Of a DNA stretch of 64,000 bases, positions 11,601 to 23,290 are shown in pieces (position 1 is the stretch's first letter; the number at the start of each line of letters is the position of its first letter). The notes beneath the pieces are model-generated. The model was not told the DNA's origin. It saw nothing but the letters and a program-made list of their open reading frames with translations, and did not search any database. The stretch lies in NCBI GenBank assembly GCA_034359265.1, contig CP136895.1:46456001-46520000 (forward strand), read 5' to 3'. The translations under genes and the position numbers were made by a program. Source of the DNA: Canna indica (Eukaryota; Streptophyta; Magnoliopsida; Zingiberales; Cannaceae).

Positions 11601-12206
11601 GACCATGACTTTGTATGTTCCTTTCTTCATGCTTTAGTAGCCTTGATACTATTTTCTTAATGGATGGCTTTTGCTCAGCCTAGTCAAAGTATTCAATGCA
11701 TCTGCCTCTAATCCTCTGCTGCATGCATTTGCCTTTAATCATCTGTCGCTTTGTTTAGCTGCTGATGTTAGTTTCTTATTCTTGGCATGTACTTACAATT
11801 AGCAAGGGGTTAGAGGATTGGCACAAAAAGTGTGGGTCACGGACTCACTGTTCCTTTTATGCCTCAATTCATGTCATCTACAATTAATTAGAAGAAACAA
11901 ATGGCTTCTAACTTTCATCATCAGAGGTGTCATCATATATGTATTAGATTTTAACAGCATTGTCATCAAGAGCTATATGTATAATTTTTCCTTTCTCTAT
12001 GTGTTTGCATTTTCTAGATATTAGCAAGGTATCCCTGCAGTTTCTTCTGGTCTAAATTATTTATAATTTTGATTTCAATTAATTTATTACAAGTCATTGT
12101 TTTTTATTGTTGGTTCTTATTTGAGGCTCTATGTCTATCTTGTAGCTACAACATTAACGGGTCTACATTTTGCCACAACGACACTCAATTTTAGTTGACA
12201 ATTAGC
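8700..12206. other. CACTA interior without a recognisable gene
   Basis: 8750-8990 is GC-richer and resembles a leader ('aaaccctagccgtcg'). 9690-9830 is pyrimidine-rich with one telo-box-like 'taaaccctaa' near 9760 and a short run of 'cccatt' units. 10740-11280 is a diverged tandem duplication. The rest is AT-rich and shows no coding pattern. Some of it may be transcribed leader or intron of the TNPA-like gene, but I see no decisive splice structure before 12207. Confidence 0.5.
10750..11275 (+). repeat. Diverged tandem duplication, unit about 245-270 bp
   Basis: The shared landmarks occur in the same order in both halves. They are 'atttacaacctca' (10771 and 11040), 'ggatatcctataaatg'/'ggaatcctataaatg', and 'tatcaacaagttgt'/'tatcaacaaagttgt' (10991 and 11236). 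Spacing between copies falls from 269 to 245 bases because of deletions in the second copy. Confidence 0.65.
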
Positions 12207-14522
12207 ATGGAAGCACCACCATCACCACCAGCCGTGGCACCAGGACCTTCGACGTCCGCCGCAGTTCCACAACCACCACCTACACGATCTAAAGTAAGTA
12301 TCAAACTTTATTTTTTATTATTGTTAATTAATTAATTACTACTTATGTTGTTATACCTGCGTTGTAGATTCGAGCAGGACGATGTTGCTCGCAACACCAC
12401 CTCTATTATCAAGAGGTTCTTTCAGGAGCCGTATCGTTCATGGACCCACGTGTCGCAGCATAGTCGAGATATATTATGGTCCGAGTTCGAAGTACGTAGT
12501 TTATTAATTTTAGATAATGTAACTAATTAATAGTGTCAAATGTTATCATTTTAGTGTAAAATGATAAGTTTAATTGAAAGGTAAACTATTTTACTATTTG
12601 AGAATATTTAGGTTGCAAAAGTGATGACAAAGTAAGGGACAGAGAATGTGCCCTACTATTGAATTCCTTCAAGTTCTGTGATGTTATTCATGTTCCTTGG
12701 TATTAGCATTAGTTTAAAGTGGGCACAGGTGATGTAAGTTGTACTTCAGTTGTAAGTAATTGAAAACTAGAGATAGTAGTTTAAAATAGTTTGTCTTCCC
12801 TCTTATTCTCCAATACATGACATGATACCAGATCTTATGTTGTTGCAGTCCATTTAACTAAAACTTATATTTTCTTCTTCAGTGGAGAGTTCTAGTTTGC
12901 TTGAAAACATCTTCTAAAGAATATTGATTATCCATGTTGAGTCAAATGAGTTTTACCATTTTATATGCTCCATGAGGTTGCTATGTCAATATCAGCTTAA
13001 GAGGATGCACTTAAATTGACAGATAAAGTACTTAAATAGAATTCTAAATTTAAAGAAACTTTCACATACCTAAAGAAACTTTTTAGGTATAATTTGATTT
13101 AGTAGTTGGTATAAATCACCATATTAAGTTCTCTTGTGTTCAGCATCTTAAGATCCTCTCACATGACACTGCTTAATTTAGTGTGCTGATGTTTGTTGCT
13201 GCACATTCAAGGGCTTGCTTAAATCAAATTTAGGAAACTTCCAACTTCCTTTTTGAATTTTATTCCTCCCTTCATGATCAAGAATTGCTTCTCAATTAGT
13301 TTCTTTTTTTAGAACTTCACAAGTCATTCTGGCCTTAAGCGTTTCGCTATAACGGATATGATTTATTGAGCTATTAAAGTAAGTAGTTATGTTCAGCATT
13401 CTATAGCTATACCGGATATGATTTTCGAGCTAATGTTTTCTTTTTGTAGGCCCGATTTACTTGGGATCCCATCTCAGGATCAGGTGAAGGATGCTTGGGA
13501 AGCTTACAATCAGAAGCTTTTCAAGGGTATCCTCCATCGGGCGCGAGATGAGGCGCGGGCGACTATAGGCGGTAACAGAGATACGCCAATGGATGCGTTC
13601 AAGGGACATGGGCCAACCTGGATGGAGATTGACGTATGGGATCGACTATGCGACATCTGAGCGTTGGAGGGATGGCAGGGTGCCTCCCGAACGGCGCACC
13701 AAAATTGGATGACGCTAGTCGAGGGATCCGTCGTCCGACATACCAGTGTGTCCATCCCATTTATCAGCCATGAGCGTCGATTGGTAAATAATTTAATAAT
13801 TGTTTTTATTATTTATTTATTATTATAGAAAAATTAATTATATTTATTTTATTCTAGGGGACGCTAGACAAACAGGGGATGCTCATCCCTGCTGATCCTC
13901 TAAGGGTCTTCGAGGAGACACATAGATACCAGCGTGGTCCTCGCCGGGGTCAGTTCATCAGCAGGAGGACGGAGACAGTACCGGTAAGTTAATATTTAAA
14001 AAAGAATATCTAGTTCTATTATGTATAATTAATTAATTTAATTAATTTACTATTATCTAAATTAAAGGCCACGTATAGTGAGTTAGTGACCCAGTGGGGA
14101 GGTGATCCTACGTAGCATTTGTTTGATGTTGACGCATGGATGGAGATGGCAGGAGGCGGCCACGGCCGTGTATATGGCATTGGCACAACGGCCCACGCAC
14201 GGGCGTTGTTGCAGCCACATGGTGCAAGGTCATCTGCTTTAAACTCCTCCGTCGCTGGTCCATCAACATCATGTGTGGATCAGGACCGATTAGCGGTCGT
14301 CGAGACTGCTCAGGCATGCCACAGCACCGACATGGCCGCTATGACGTAGTATATGGCGCAGATGACCCAGTACATGGCACATATATCTTCTATCATAACG
14401 GGTGCTCTGGCTCCTCCACCTCCCCCATCACATTCAACGCGATGACATCTTCATCATCGACGCCGACTGATGTGCTCCCCACGCAACCCCTCTCCCCGCC
14501 GCCTCATGCGCCTGATCATTGA
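12207..14522 (+). pseudogene. TNPA-like (Transposase_24) gene of the CACTA element, broken
   Basis: Several exon-like blocks are separated by AT-rich introns with GT/AG ends: 12207-12293, about 12368-12490, 13450-13783, 13858-13983 and 14068-14522. The first encodes a Pro-rich start (MEAPPSPPAVAPGPS). Later blocks carry the features of the plant Ptta/En/Spm (Transposase_24) domain: KGHGPTWMEIDVWDRLCD, SERWRDGRVPPERRTKIG, HERRLGTLDKQG, FEETHRYQRGPRRGQF, ATYSELV. TNPA-type proteins bind sub-terminal repeats and help transposition. Breaks: a frame change at 13657-13662 between DRLCDI and SERW, an in-frame stop near 14112, another at 14347-14349, and the first two exon phases do not join cleanly. 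Confidence 0.75.
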
Positions 14523-14704
14523 TGTACTTTGCTGTGTTGTAAATATTATTTTGATATGATGTAAACATTATTGTTTTGATACGATGTAAATAATATTTTG
14601 ATATCCATGTATTATAATTTGTTGTCTTTTGTTTCATATGTATTTTTAATTAAATTTTGGAATAGGAATTTAATTATTTCAATTTATTTTTTAAAAATAT
14701 ATAT

Positions 14705-15062
14705 ACGTATGCGACGGCTCTGCGATCGTAGAGCCGTTGCAGATGCTCTTCCACCTGGTCGCCAAACACGATCACAAATGGCGCATAATATTTTACGACG
14801 GTGACCGCGGTCGCAGTCCCGTTGCATATGTACAAAGTGCGACGGCTATTCTACGTCGCAGATGTCACCCGACCACATTCAGCGATGGTGACATACCGTC
14901 GCAGAATTGTCGCCCTATCTTTTTACTTGCGACTGCAGAGCTTGTGGTCGCAACACATCAGCGACTAGTTCTTTTGTGACTAATTTCTGTGACTTCTTTT
15001 GCCCGTCGCAGATATCCTATTGCTACCGTTTTGCGAGGGCTTTGTCCATCGCAGATGACCAG
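14705..15062 (+). repeat. 3' sub-terminal repeat field of the CACTA element
   Basis: There are many copies, in both orientations, of a short core related to 'cgtcgcag' or 'gcgacgg' (examples near 14711, 14836, 14852, 14896, 15004, 15049). The same core occurs at the 5' end (8510-8700). In En/Spm such repeats are the binding sites of TNPA. The spacing is irregular. Confidence 0.65.
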
Positions 15063-15075
15063 TTTTTTAGTTGTG

Positions 15076-15116
15076 GAAGAAGAAGAAGAAGAAGAAGAAG
15101 AAGAAGAGGTGGGAGC
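15076..15116 (+). repeat. GAA tract next to the CACTA end
   Basis: A run of gaa units follows the CACTA 3' terminus directly. The element's 3-bp duplication is itself gaa, and the left flank is purine-rich too, so insertion into a GAA tract is likely. Confidence 0.8.
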
Positions 15117-15209
15117 ACCATGGTTCATCCTTCCATGACGGGCCAAGTCTTCCCCGATCAGAGAGGAGGTACCGGCAGTGGCGGTAGAAGAAGAAGAAGA
15201 AGAAGAAGA

Positions 15210-15283
<74 letters not shown>

Positions 15284-15526
15284 TTAGACTAAAAAATCAT
15301 AAAGTTTCGCTAAATTTTAATTTCTACCCGTGTTTTCATAATGGACTCACAACTAGGCGGCCACGCGAGAGCCATTTTTCTTCACGTCTGTATTTTTGAG
15401 ACGGCGCTTGACGAATTAGTAGATGGCATTAATGAATGAAAACTATATGCATTTGCATGAGAATTTTGAAAACACGAGTAGAACTTAAATTTTGTGAAAC
15501 TTTGTGATATTTTAGTCTAATTACCC
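15117..15526 (-). repeat. Right arm of the inverted repeat, with MITE copy B and GA tract
   Basis: This is the reverse complement of 7755-8185. It includes the unique stretch 15117-15185, a GAA run (15187-15213), a long GA run (about 15213-15280) and the MITE copy at 15281-15526. The MITE right end matches 'gtgatattttagtctaattaccc'. Confidence 0.75.
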
Positions 15527-15638
15527 TTTTTACTATATATGATATGTGGTTATTGTTTGTAAGATATGTAAGGATGTATTGATTTTAGTTAATTTTATTA
15601 ACATCTTATATTCACATATTCTCGGACTTCAAATTATT
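15527..15638. other. AT-rich spacer between MITE copy B and the LINE tail
   Basis: About 110 bases of AT-rich sequence with no recognised feature. Confidence 0.5.
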
Positions 15639-15708
15639 TTTTTTAGGAAACTAAAAACTTTTAATTAACGAAGATAACTAGGACAAACAAGGTCCCTTAC
15701 AGCAATGT

Positions 15709-16320
15709 TTAGTAATTCGGGTGGTCGTACAGTCGACCAAACCTGCGAACTACTGGAAATACGAGCAAAATTTGCAGTCCAGTGGGCCGCTTGATTACAT
15801 TGTTTGTACATAAAATCAAAAGAGAGTTCGGTACAGGCCAAAGAAAATGAGCAAATGTCATCAATGAATTCTCCAATCTGGGCATTTCCTTTTCTAGAAG
15901 GCTGTCCATAAGAATCTTAGAGTCTGACTCAATAATCACCTGGTTAAAATGTTCCTGCAAAACAATAACTAAAGATTGTCTAACCACAAGCGCTTCACCA
16001 TACAAAATATAAGGAGCTTTAACATAAGCACATTCAGCATAAATGATCTCACCTAAGTGGTTTCAAGCAATAATACCAATACCTGAATCATTCAAAGAAT
16101 AAGAGGCATCACAATTTATTTTAATGTAGCTAGAGATTCGTGGAATCCATTTATGAGAAGTAGGATGTTTCACTTTAGGATTTCTCTCAGGTTTTTTCAT
16201 AGAACCGAGCATACCGACAAAATAGATAATTTTTTTCATTAGGCACGAGGGGAAAGCTGCCCCGTACCTGGTGCAACGCTTCATTTCTCCTAAATCAGAT
16301 AAACCACCAGGAAATGGCAA
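15709..16320 (-). pseudogene. LINE C-terminal RNase H-like domain
   Basis: The minus-strand reading gives INCDASYSLNDSGIGIIAWN, a stop-containing stretch, then YGEALVVRQSLVIVLQ and IIESDSKILMDSL. This is the D...E...D layout of plant RVT_3 RNase H domains found at the end of many plant L1 ORF2 proteins. It would remove RNA from the cDNA hybrid. In-frame stops lie near 16006-16062. Confidence 0.75.
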
Positions 16321-16852
16321 CCAACTCTTTTATCGAGAAACAAATAGAGTCGTCACTCAAGATAATTAAGTCGCTACCACAGATCCAGGTGCTAATATCC
16401 GGCAGCACAACATGTAAATGTAATTGAAGTAAATTCCAAATCATCTTGGTAAAAGAGCAATGACAGAAAAGATGCTCAAAGTTTTCATCTTCTAAACCAC
16501 ATAAAAGACATAATTTATCAGCAAATAAATTTAATTGGAAAAGCCAAGTGCGAGTAAGCAGTCTAGCATGCATAAGTTTCCAAGGAAAAAGTTTAATTTT
16601 TTCCGGAACATTTAGAGACCAAATAGAAGACCAATTATAAGAAAAATCCGGCAAATTAATGTTGTGCTTAAGGAAAAAAGAGTACGTTGACGCAGTAGTA
16701 ACTTTTCCCACAGTGTTTTCATTCCAAATAATAAAATCATCACGGGGAGTTAAAGGAAGCCCAATCTCATAAATGGAATCACCAATCTCAGTCGAAAATA
16801 AAGAATTACACATGTTAGAATTCCAACTTTGATCAGTAATAATAGTAGTCAC
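16295..16852 (-). pseudogene. LINE zf-RVT (zinc-binding) region
   Basis: This 185-codon open stretch contains WSSIWSLNVPEKIKLFPWKL, LLTRTWLFQLNL and CLLCGLEDENFEHLFCHC. Those are the features of the zf-RVT domain that follows RT in plant L1 elements. It overlaps the RNase H-like frame at its C-terminal side, which shows a frameshift at the join (16295-16320). Confidence 0.8.
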
Positions 16853-17124
16853 TTTAGCATCCGGATGAATGTTCTCAATATTAACATAAGTTGGCTTGAT
16901 GCAGATGGGTAAATCAAGTATCCAAGTATCGTTAAGTAAGGAAGTATTGTTACTAGATCTGATAACAGAATGAAAACCACAACTGAGATGTTTAAAAGCT
17001 TTAATAAAGAGCTTCCAAGCCCAAGAATAGTAAGTAGGGGAGATGATGTTAGAAACACTATGGGGAGGATATTTATTGAGAACCAGGTTTACCTAGATGT
17101 TGTCATTTCCTCTCATGTAAACTT

Positions 17125-18710
17125 CTACTCTTTTAGCATTAAGAGATAAGCTTTGGAGAAAGATATCATGGACCCCAGCCCACCATGTACTTTAGGGAGA
17201 GTAATTTGGTCCCAAGAAATAAGGTGAAGTTTATGAGAATCATTGGTGGAACCCCAGAAGAAATTGCTGATAATTTTGTTAAGTTTTAGCATGGTTTTCT
17301 TGGAAAGCCAAGCAATAGAAAGAGTATGCAAGGGGATAAAAGTTAAAACTAAATTAACTAAGGTGAGTTTACCAGCTTGAGAGAGGTAATTTGATTGCCA
17401 GGAACCAAGCTTGTTATTGATGGATTCAAAGAGATAGTCATAAGCATTTCCAGGGGGTCTCCTAGGGGAGATCATGGTACCTAAGTGTTTAAAGGGGAAG
17501 GAACCTTCAATCATGCCTAAGGATTGACAAATGGAGGTTTTAATGTGAGGGGGGGGGGGGGGGGGGGGGCATTCTTGGGAAAGAAATTGCTAGACTTGAG
17601 GGGGTTAGCTTTTTGCCCAGTTAAAGAATAATAATGCTCAAAGATAGACTTGATGGAATCTAAGCTTTTGTTATCAGCTCTGAAACAGAGCATGATATCA
17701 TCAGCATAGAGAATGTGACTAAGCTGAAAGTTGTTTTGGAAGCTAGGAGGAATGAGATTTATTTCTTGGACAATATTTTTAATGAGAAGAGAAAGAGTTT
17801 GGGCAACCAAAATGTAGAGTAAAGGGGATATGGGATCACCCTGTCTAATTTCTCTACTAGATTGGAAGAAAGCCGAAAGACTACCATTTACCAAACAAAA
17901 GAATGATGTGGTAGTTAAGCAAGAGGAGATCCAATTAATAAATGTAGAAGGGAAACCATTGAGTTCTAAAACAGTAAGGATGGCCTTCCAAGAGATGGAG
18001 TCAAAGGTTTTTTCTAAATCAAGCTTAACCATAATGAATGGTTTTCTACTCTTGGACTTATATATAGTGTGAGCCATCTCTTGAGCAAGGAGGATATTTT
18101 CATGAATGTTTCTACCTTTGATAAAGGCAGATTGCTCATGGGAGATAAGACTTGGTAAGGTTTCCTTCATTCTGTTGAATAACATCATAGAAAGGATATG
18201 GTAATTCAAATTGCAGAGTGATATGGGCCTATAATCCTTAACTCTAGAAGGGGTTTTGCTTTTAGGAATAAAAGTTAAAACTGTTTGGTTCCAGGAGTAA
18301 TGAAGAAAGACTGAATTTTGAAAGTTTAGAATGCAATTGGAGAGGTCATCCTGTATGATGGACCAATAATGTTTATAGAACTCAACTGTGGAGCCATCAA
18401 GGCCAGGGCTTTTACCATTAGCCATGGACTTCACAATGTCCCATAATTCCTCTTTAGTGAAGGGTTTGGTTAAGTTGTTTTTCATAGAAGGAGAAATTAT
18501 GGGAAATCTAGGCCATAGTTCAACGGCAAAGGGGTTTAAGTGAGTGGGCTGCCAAAGTTTTTGATAATGACATGCAAAGATTTTAAGAATATCAGCATCC
18601 CTAGTGAGAGAAGCCCCAGTGTCATCAATAATTTTGCTTATGAAATTAACTCTCCTACGTGAGGTAACAATCCTATGAAAATAGGTTGTGTTCTTGTCAC
18701 CATCGAGGAG
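17125..18710 (-). pseudogene. LINE reverse transcriptase
   Basis: The minus-strand reading gives GKSPGLDGSTVEFYKHYW, FIPKSKTPSRVKDYRPISLCN, SAFIKGRNIHENILLAQE, LDLEKTFDSISWKAI, REIRQGDPISPLLY and the catalytic LYADDIMLCF block. This is a canonical L1 RT with motif A Asp and YADD intact. The frame is lost downstream at a poly-C run (complement of 17549-17569) and resumes as GSFPFKHLGTMISPR at 17514. RT primes cDNA synthesis on nicked target DNA. Confidence 0.9.
17549..17569. repeat. (G)21 homopolymer inside the LINE RT
   Basis: Twenty-one consecutive G on the plus strand (C in the LINE sense) give a poly-Pro reading and a frameshift. This is likely an expansion of a shorter C-run in the parent element, or a sequencing or assembly error. 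Confidence 0.85.
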
Positions 18711-19711
18711 TCATTTAATTTTGGCTTTTGCCCACCATTTTAGGCTAATTTGATGTTGAAGATTATTTATTTGGATGTAGAGGGAGTCTAGAGTAGATTG
18801 TTCATGGGATGTTAATCCAGTGTCTATTTCTTTTTCCTCAAGGTGTTGAGTAGTAGCTTTGGTAAGCTTGACGTTTGTTTCTAGGTTTCCAACTTGATTT
18901 TTGTTCCAACTAGAGAGAGCTTTTCTAGTATGGGTCATATTAAGGGCAAAGCTGGATTGAGGAATGGAATTTAGAGGAGAAGTAGACCAAGCTTCCTGAA
19001 TAATGTTGGTGGATTCAGGATACTCAGTCCAGAAATTCTGGAATTTGGAAAGTTTAGATCTGACATTAGCTTTAGGGTTAATTTCTAAGAGAATGGGACA
19101 GTGGTCTGAACCAAACCTTAGGAGGTGCTTGACTCTAGAAGTGCCAAAGTAGTGCAGGTAAGCAGGGTTGGCAAAGGCACGGTCAAGTCTAATAAGGATT
19201 TTCTTGTCACCCTTTCTATTATTACACCAAGTGTACTTAGGGCCACTAAACCCTAAATCAACAAGTCTTGAATTAATGATGAGAGATCTAAAATTCCAAA
19301 TGTGAGGAGCCAAGGGAAGGAGGAAATGTCTAATTTGGATAAAGAATGCCAATGAGGTTTCTAATGGCATGATTTGTGTTTGCATAAATGTTAGAAAAGA
19401 GAAAGGGTGTGTCATCATTTATGGAAACCACGGCATGGATGATGTCTTTTTGAGCAGAAATAATGTTAGTTTTGACATGTAAAGAATTTCAAGCAAGAAT
19501 TAAACCACCTGAGGCACCATTTGAAGGAAAAAGAAAAACCACTCCAATTACGACCAACACGGGAGATAAAGAGGGAGGCATTAAAGTTATCCACATGAGT
19601 TTCTTGCAAAGCAAAGATTTTAACATTACAGAATTTAATTAAGAAATGAATGCGGCTAAGGATTTGGGGCCTTATAACCCCTCTAACATTCCAAAATGTG
19701 ATATTCAGGGG
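18711..19711 (-). pseudogene. LINE apurinic-like endonuclease domain
   Basis: The domain begins ITFWNVRGV (from about 19705) with FALQETH downstream, which is typical of the L1 endonuclease start. It continues with RSLIINSRLVDLGFSGPKYTW, IRLDRAFAN and FGSDHCPILLEI, the last holding the conserved SDH motif. A frame change occurs near 19440-19500 and a TGA replaces an expected Trp codon at its junction with RT near 18711. The endonuclease nicks target DNA for target-primed reverse transcription. Confidence 0.85.
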
Positions 19712-19857
19712 TTAAACATCAGAGATAATCATGGGTTGATCATTAGAATCAAGGATTACTTCAGTGGGAGGTTCACTTCTAAGTCTTTTACCACTACTTT
19801 GCCCTAATGAATATAAATCAGGAGGGGCGGGAGTAGAGTAGTTTGAATCAGTCAAAA
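19712..19857 (-). pseudogene. LINE ORF1 C-terminal tail
   Basis: About 47 codons end at the TAA complementary to 19712-19714, just before the endonuclease start. The reading is low-complexity (NYSTPAPPDLYSLGQSSGK). The call rests on position, because the main ORF1 domains are missing. Confidence 0.5.
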
Positions 19858-21815
19858 ATCAGTTTCCTATATATTCATTAAATTCTTGAAAGTCCAGGGG
19901 CATTTTCGTAAATTTTAGGTGTTTTTCCGAAAGTTATCATTTTTTATTCAAACTTTTCAGATATCGGTGAATGGTCATTTGAAATGCATGTGTGAAGTTT
20001 GAACTCAAAATGAATTTTCAAAGTCCATTTTTCAATCGATCTCGATTTCAACCAAAAGCTCTTTTTTTTTAAGATATCACTCAAGATATCAAAATCATTT
20101 TTAAAAATGATTTCACTCAAAGAATAATGAGAATGATATTAGAAATGGAATCAAAATAGTATGCATAAAGTTTCGTTTGAAGTTTCCGACGAAAAATTAA
20201 AGTATCGGAAAAATTGATATTTCAAGAATGATGATACTTTGCATTTTTGAAATCCAACTTCAAAATTCCACTATAAATCAGATTCTTGATTGAATTTTTC
20301 AAAATTTTTACTATAGAAACTAAATTTTTCAGTGAAGGTGCAGTTTTAAGAATTAGTTTAAAAGGATTTTTCTATATTTTTTTAGAAATAATTAAAATGC
20401 TAAAATTTCAATGGCATTTTTGTAATTTTCGGTCATTTTTCAAAACATGCTCAGTTTTCATTCAAACTTTTATGACACCATAAAATGATCATGTAAAGAA
20501 TGTATGTCAAGTTAGAAATGAAAATTATGTCCTTAAGTCAAGATATCAACCTAGCATGGTTTCATTCAAAACTAAACTAGTTATCATGAAACTTGCTAAG
20601 AGTCAATCTTATGATTTACTCATGGTTTTTCAAACTTAAACCTTTGGATACCTAACATGAGTAAATCTAAATATGTTTCTTTAATATATATTGAGAATGA
20701 GACCTCTAAGTCAATTTATTGACTTGGGTCAACTTGGTTCAAAAGAGGTTATCATGAAGTGGCCTCTATGTCATTTTATTCATATCCATATGAATTTTTC
20801 ATTCTAAGTGCATGGAAACATATCATACATATTCCTAAATATGTTTATAAAGTTTAGAATTAAAATGAAGTGTCCAAGTAGATTTGTTAACTTGGGTCAA
20901 ACTTTTCCAAGTTTAAGTCCCCTAAAGTGAACTAGTTATCACATTGTTCATCTACACAAGAATTTTCAAGTTTAAATACCTAGAATCATGTGATATGTGT
21001 ATGTAAACATGTTTACCAACAACTAACTCAAGATGAGGTCTCTAATATGAATTTTAACCTAGAGCAAGTTTCATTCAATCAAGATATGATGAAATTGCCT
21101 AAGTTATCAAAATTTTACCTACTCATGAAATTTCATAGATTTATCATGCAAAATTGATCATGAGTATAGAGACATCATTAATGCATGATTATTCAAGTAT
21201 TGTAATAAGATTTTGCAAAACCAAAACCATACCTCATTCTAGAAAATTGCCAAACTTGTCATTTTCTTTCCAAATTCAATCTACTAGCCTTCCATCAATA
21301 TTTTTAACTTGCAAGTAGACTCCATTAGTAGATTTAATGAAAATAAAGCTACTAGCAAACAACCCAAACCAAATAGTAAAGAGAATAATCAAGTATCATT
21401 TTCAAAGTCCACTTTGCTAAATAGTTTGAAATTCGTTTCAAAATATATTATCATGAATCTGAAATGAATCAAGAGATCTCAAAATATGAAATATTTGAAA
21501 ATTAAGATCTCCAACCCTTCCTATTGGTTGAAAACCGAAAGGTCGAAATGAACCTACGATTTAGAACCGCAAGGTCGCATGAGCCCGTTATAGGCTACAT
21601 AGGTCTCCAAAGAGACCGAAAATCAAAAATCAAAAATATTTTTGAAACTTTATCAAGAGCGAAAAATCTACTAATATTAAGCATAGGGTATAGGAGATGA
21701 TAACAAAGTCTTTGATGTCAATTTTCATACCTGTGACAACATGATGGCTTGAAGTTGCAACCTCTTGGATATTTCTCATTTGGATTCAAGGTCAACTTCA
21801 ACATTCCATTTCTCT
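19858..21815. other. AT-rich non-coding part of the gag-only element
   Basis: Long runs of A/T-rich sequence contain recurring phrases such as 'caagatatca', 'ttcaaact' and 'cttgggtcaa' (near 20545, 20725, 20895). No reading frame with protein-like composition was seen on either strand. It begins right after the gag stop, where a full element would have pol. Confidence 0.55.
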
Positions 21816-23230
21816 TTACCCTTGTGTGGTAGCTCCCCCTACAAGAGAGCAAGAGACCTTTGGTACCCAAATGACTTTGGATCTTTGGGGATGAGTTGGC
21901 CTAGGAATCCAAAGTGTCTTAGCTACACTTGAATTTCTTTTAAAAGCACAGTCATATATTGCATGGCCATATATACCACAATAAAAGCAATGTCCATTAA
22001 ACTTCTTTTTATTTTTGCTATGGATATGAGATCTATCATTAGAATGTTTAACTTGTGAACTATGATGAGCATGAGCATTCTTAAAGGAAGCATTCTTGTT
22101 TTGAGGTTTTCTAAATGAAACATTCTTAAAAGAGGAAGCATTAACTTTACTACTCAAAACCAACATCTCATTCTTCAACTCATTCATAGATTTATGCAAT
22201 GCATGTAGTTGAGATTTTAACATGCAATTCTCAACTCTTAATTTTTCATTCTCAAGCTTGAAATCATTTTTCAAATCATTACTCCTAAGTTTCATTTTTG
22301 ATTTCAAATCTTCATTTTCATTTGTCAAATCTTTAACCTCACTTTTTAAATTCTCAATTTCAAGCTTAAAATCATCATGGCAAAGAAACAAGTGTACTTG
22401 TATTCAATTTTTTATTTTCTAGTTCATGCACGTGAGAACTAAGCCTTAAATTTTCCTTCTTTAGTTTTCTATTTTTCTTGTTCTTTTTCATAAGCAAGGC
22501 ATACATCTTTTTGCATTCTTCTAGTAGTTCTTCATAAGACATGTCAAGGGATTTAGAGCTACTAGAATTACTATTTTGATCATGACTAGAAGACAGTAAA
22601 TATACCTCATTCCGAAGGCCCATGAGGCAAAAGTTAGATGTAGCTTCATTGTCATGTCTAGAAGAGGCTTCACTTGATTGAGATGTGGATGGAGAAGCAC
22701 ACTTCTTCTTTTTGGATTTCTTCTTCAAGATAAGACAATTCATCTTCTTGTGTCTCTCTTGGCAAAGGAAGCACCTAAAATTCCGTTTCTGATTTTTGCT
22801 TGTACTCCTTTGGTTAAAAGTGCTTTGGTCATCAAAACCAAGGTTAGTACTAGGGGGATGACCATTGTCATCACCACCTTCATTGCAAGTGTCAATCTCT
22901 TCGGTCTTGGCATAATCATATAGCATATTTAAAGTTGGCCAATTGTCAAAAGCCGAAGTACAATGCATGATTTTTTCAATGATGCTATTAGGTAAGGTAC
23001 AAAATATTGAATACATAGCATCTCCATTAGATTGAAACATTTTCTTGTCAAGTTCATTCCAATCATGCATGACAACCTTAGGTTCAATGTATTCTAATTT
23101 TATCATGTTATAATTAAACATCAAAACCTCTAGTCTTTAAGTAGGTGTACATCCTAGACTTCCAAAGATCAAAGTTCGATTCATCGAACCTAGGAGGTGA
23201 AGACGCTACTGACTCTAGTGCCATTTCAAG
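21816..23230 (-). pseudogene. SIRE-type gag with two zinc knuckles
   Basis: The reading starts near 23222 (MALESVASSPPRFDESNFD, then LWKSRMYTYLK), the usual start of copia gag. After a frame break near 23125 comes a 249-codon frame with VMHDWNELDKKMF, a Cys/His cluster (FRCFLCQERHKKMNC, spacing CX2CX3HX4C) and a basic stretch. The last frame (22391-21816) is a long Lys/Glu/Asn-rich coiled coil followed by a standard CCHC knuckle (CFYCGIYGHAIYDC) and a KVIWVPK tail. Knuckle, coiled coil and second knuckle is the layout also seen in the plus-strand SIRE element at 56522. Frames join poorly near 22375-22391. Confidence 0.8.
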
Positions 23231-23277
23231 ATCAAGACAAATTATAGAAGAGATGGTGAAATCTCAAACTACGACCC

Positions 23278-23290
23278 GCTCTGACACCAA
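23278..23290 (-). other. Primer-binding site of the gag-only element
   Basis: The minus strand reads TTGGTGTCAGAGC four bases after the LTR end. Most plant elements have TTGGTATCAGAGC, complementary to initiator tRNA-Met, so there is one A to G difference. Confidence 0.75.

Larger units (their letters stand above)
8468..15075 (+). mobile_element. CACTA (En/Spm) element without a transposase gene
   Basis: The 5' end reads CACTACTAGAAATCTGGCC. The 3' end, read on the minus strand, starts CACAACTAAAAAACTGG, an imperfect inverted match. The 3-bp duplication gaa flanks both sides (8465-8467 and 15076-15078). Sub-terminal copies of 'gcgacgg', 'gtcgcag' and 'tgcgacc' motifs crowd both ends (8500-8700 and 14705-15060), as expected for TNPA-type binding sites. 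Inside there is only a TNPA-like gene (12207-14522). No TNPD/Transposase_21 sequence is visible, so the element would depend on transposase from elsewhere. Confidence 0.85.
15639..19857 (-). mobile_element. 5'-truncated L1-type LINE
   Basis: Read on the minus strand, the order is the last ~47 codons of ORF1, endonuclease, reverse transcriptase, zf-RVT, an RNase H-like domain, a short 3' UTR and an A-rich tail (complement of 15639-15647). The ORF1 body is absent and LINE similarity stops near 19857, so the copy is 5'-truncated, as usual for L1. Few lesions are present: one nonsense codon near 18711, a poly-C frameshift at 17549-17569, and frame changes at about 16850-17125 and 19440-19500. I could not identify a target duplication by eye. 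Confidence 0.88.

Noticed and set aside
15628..15638. Possible LINE target duplication 'cttcaaattat' (weak match near 20262)
   Set aside because: The match is imperfect and not at the apparent 5' end of the LINE.
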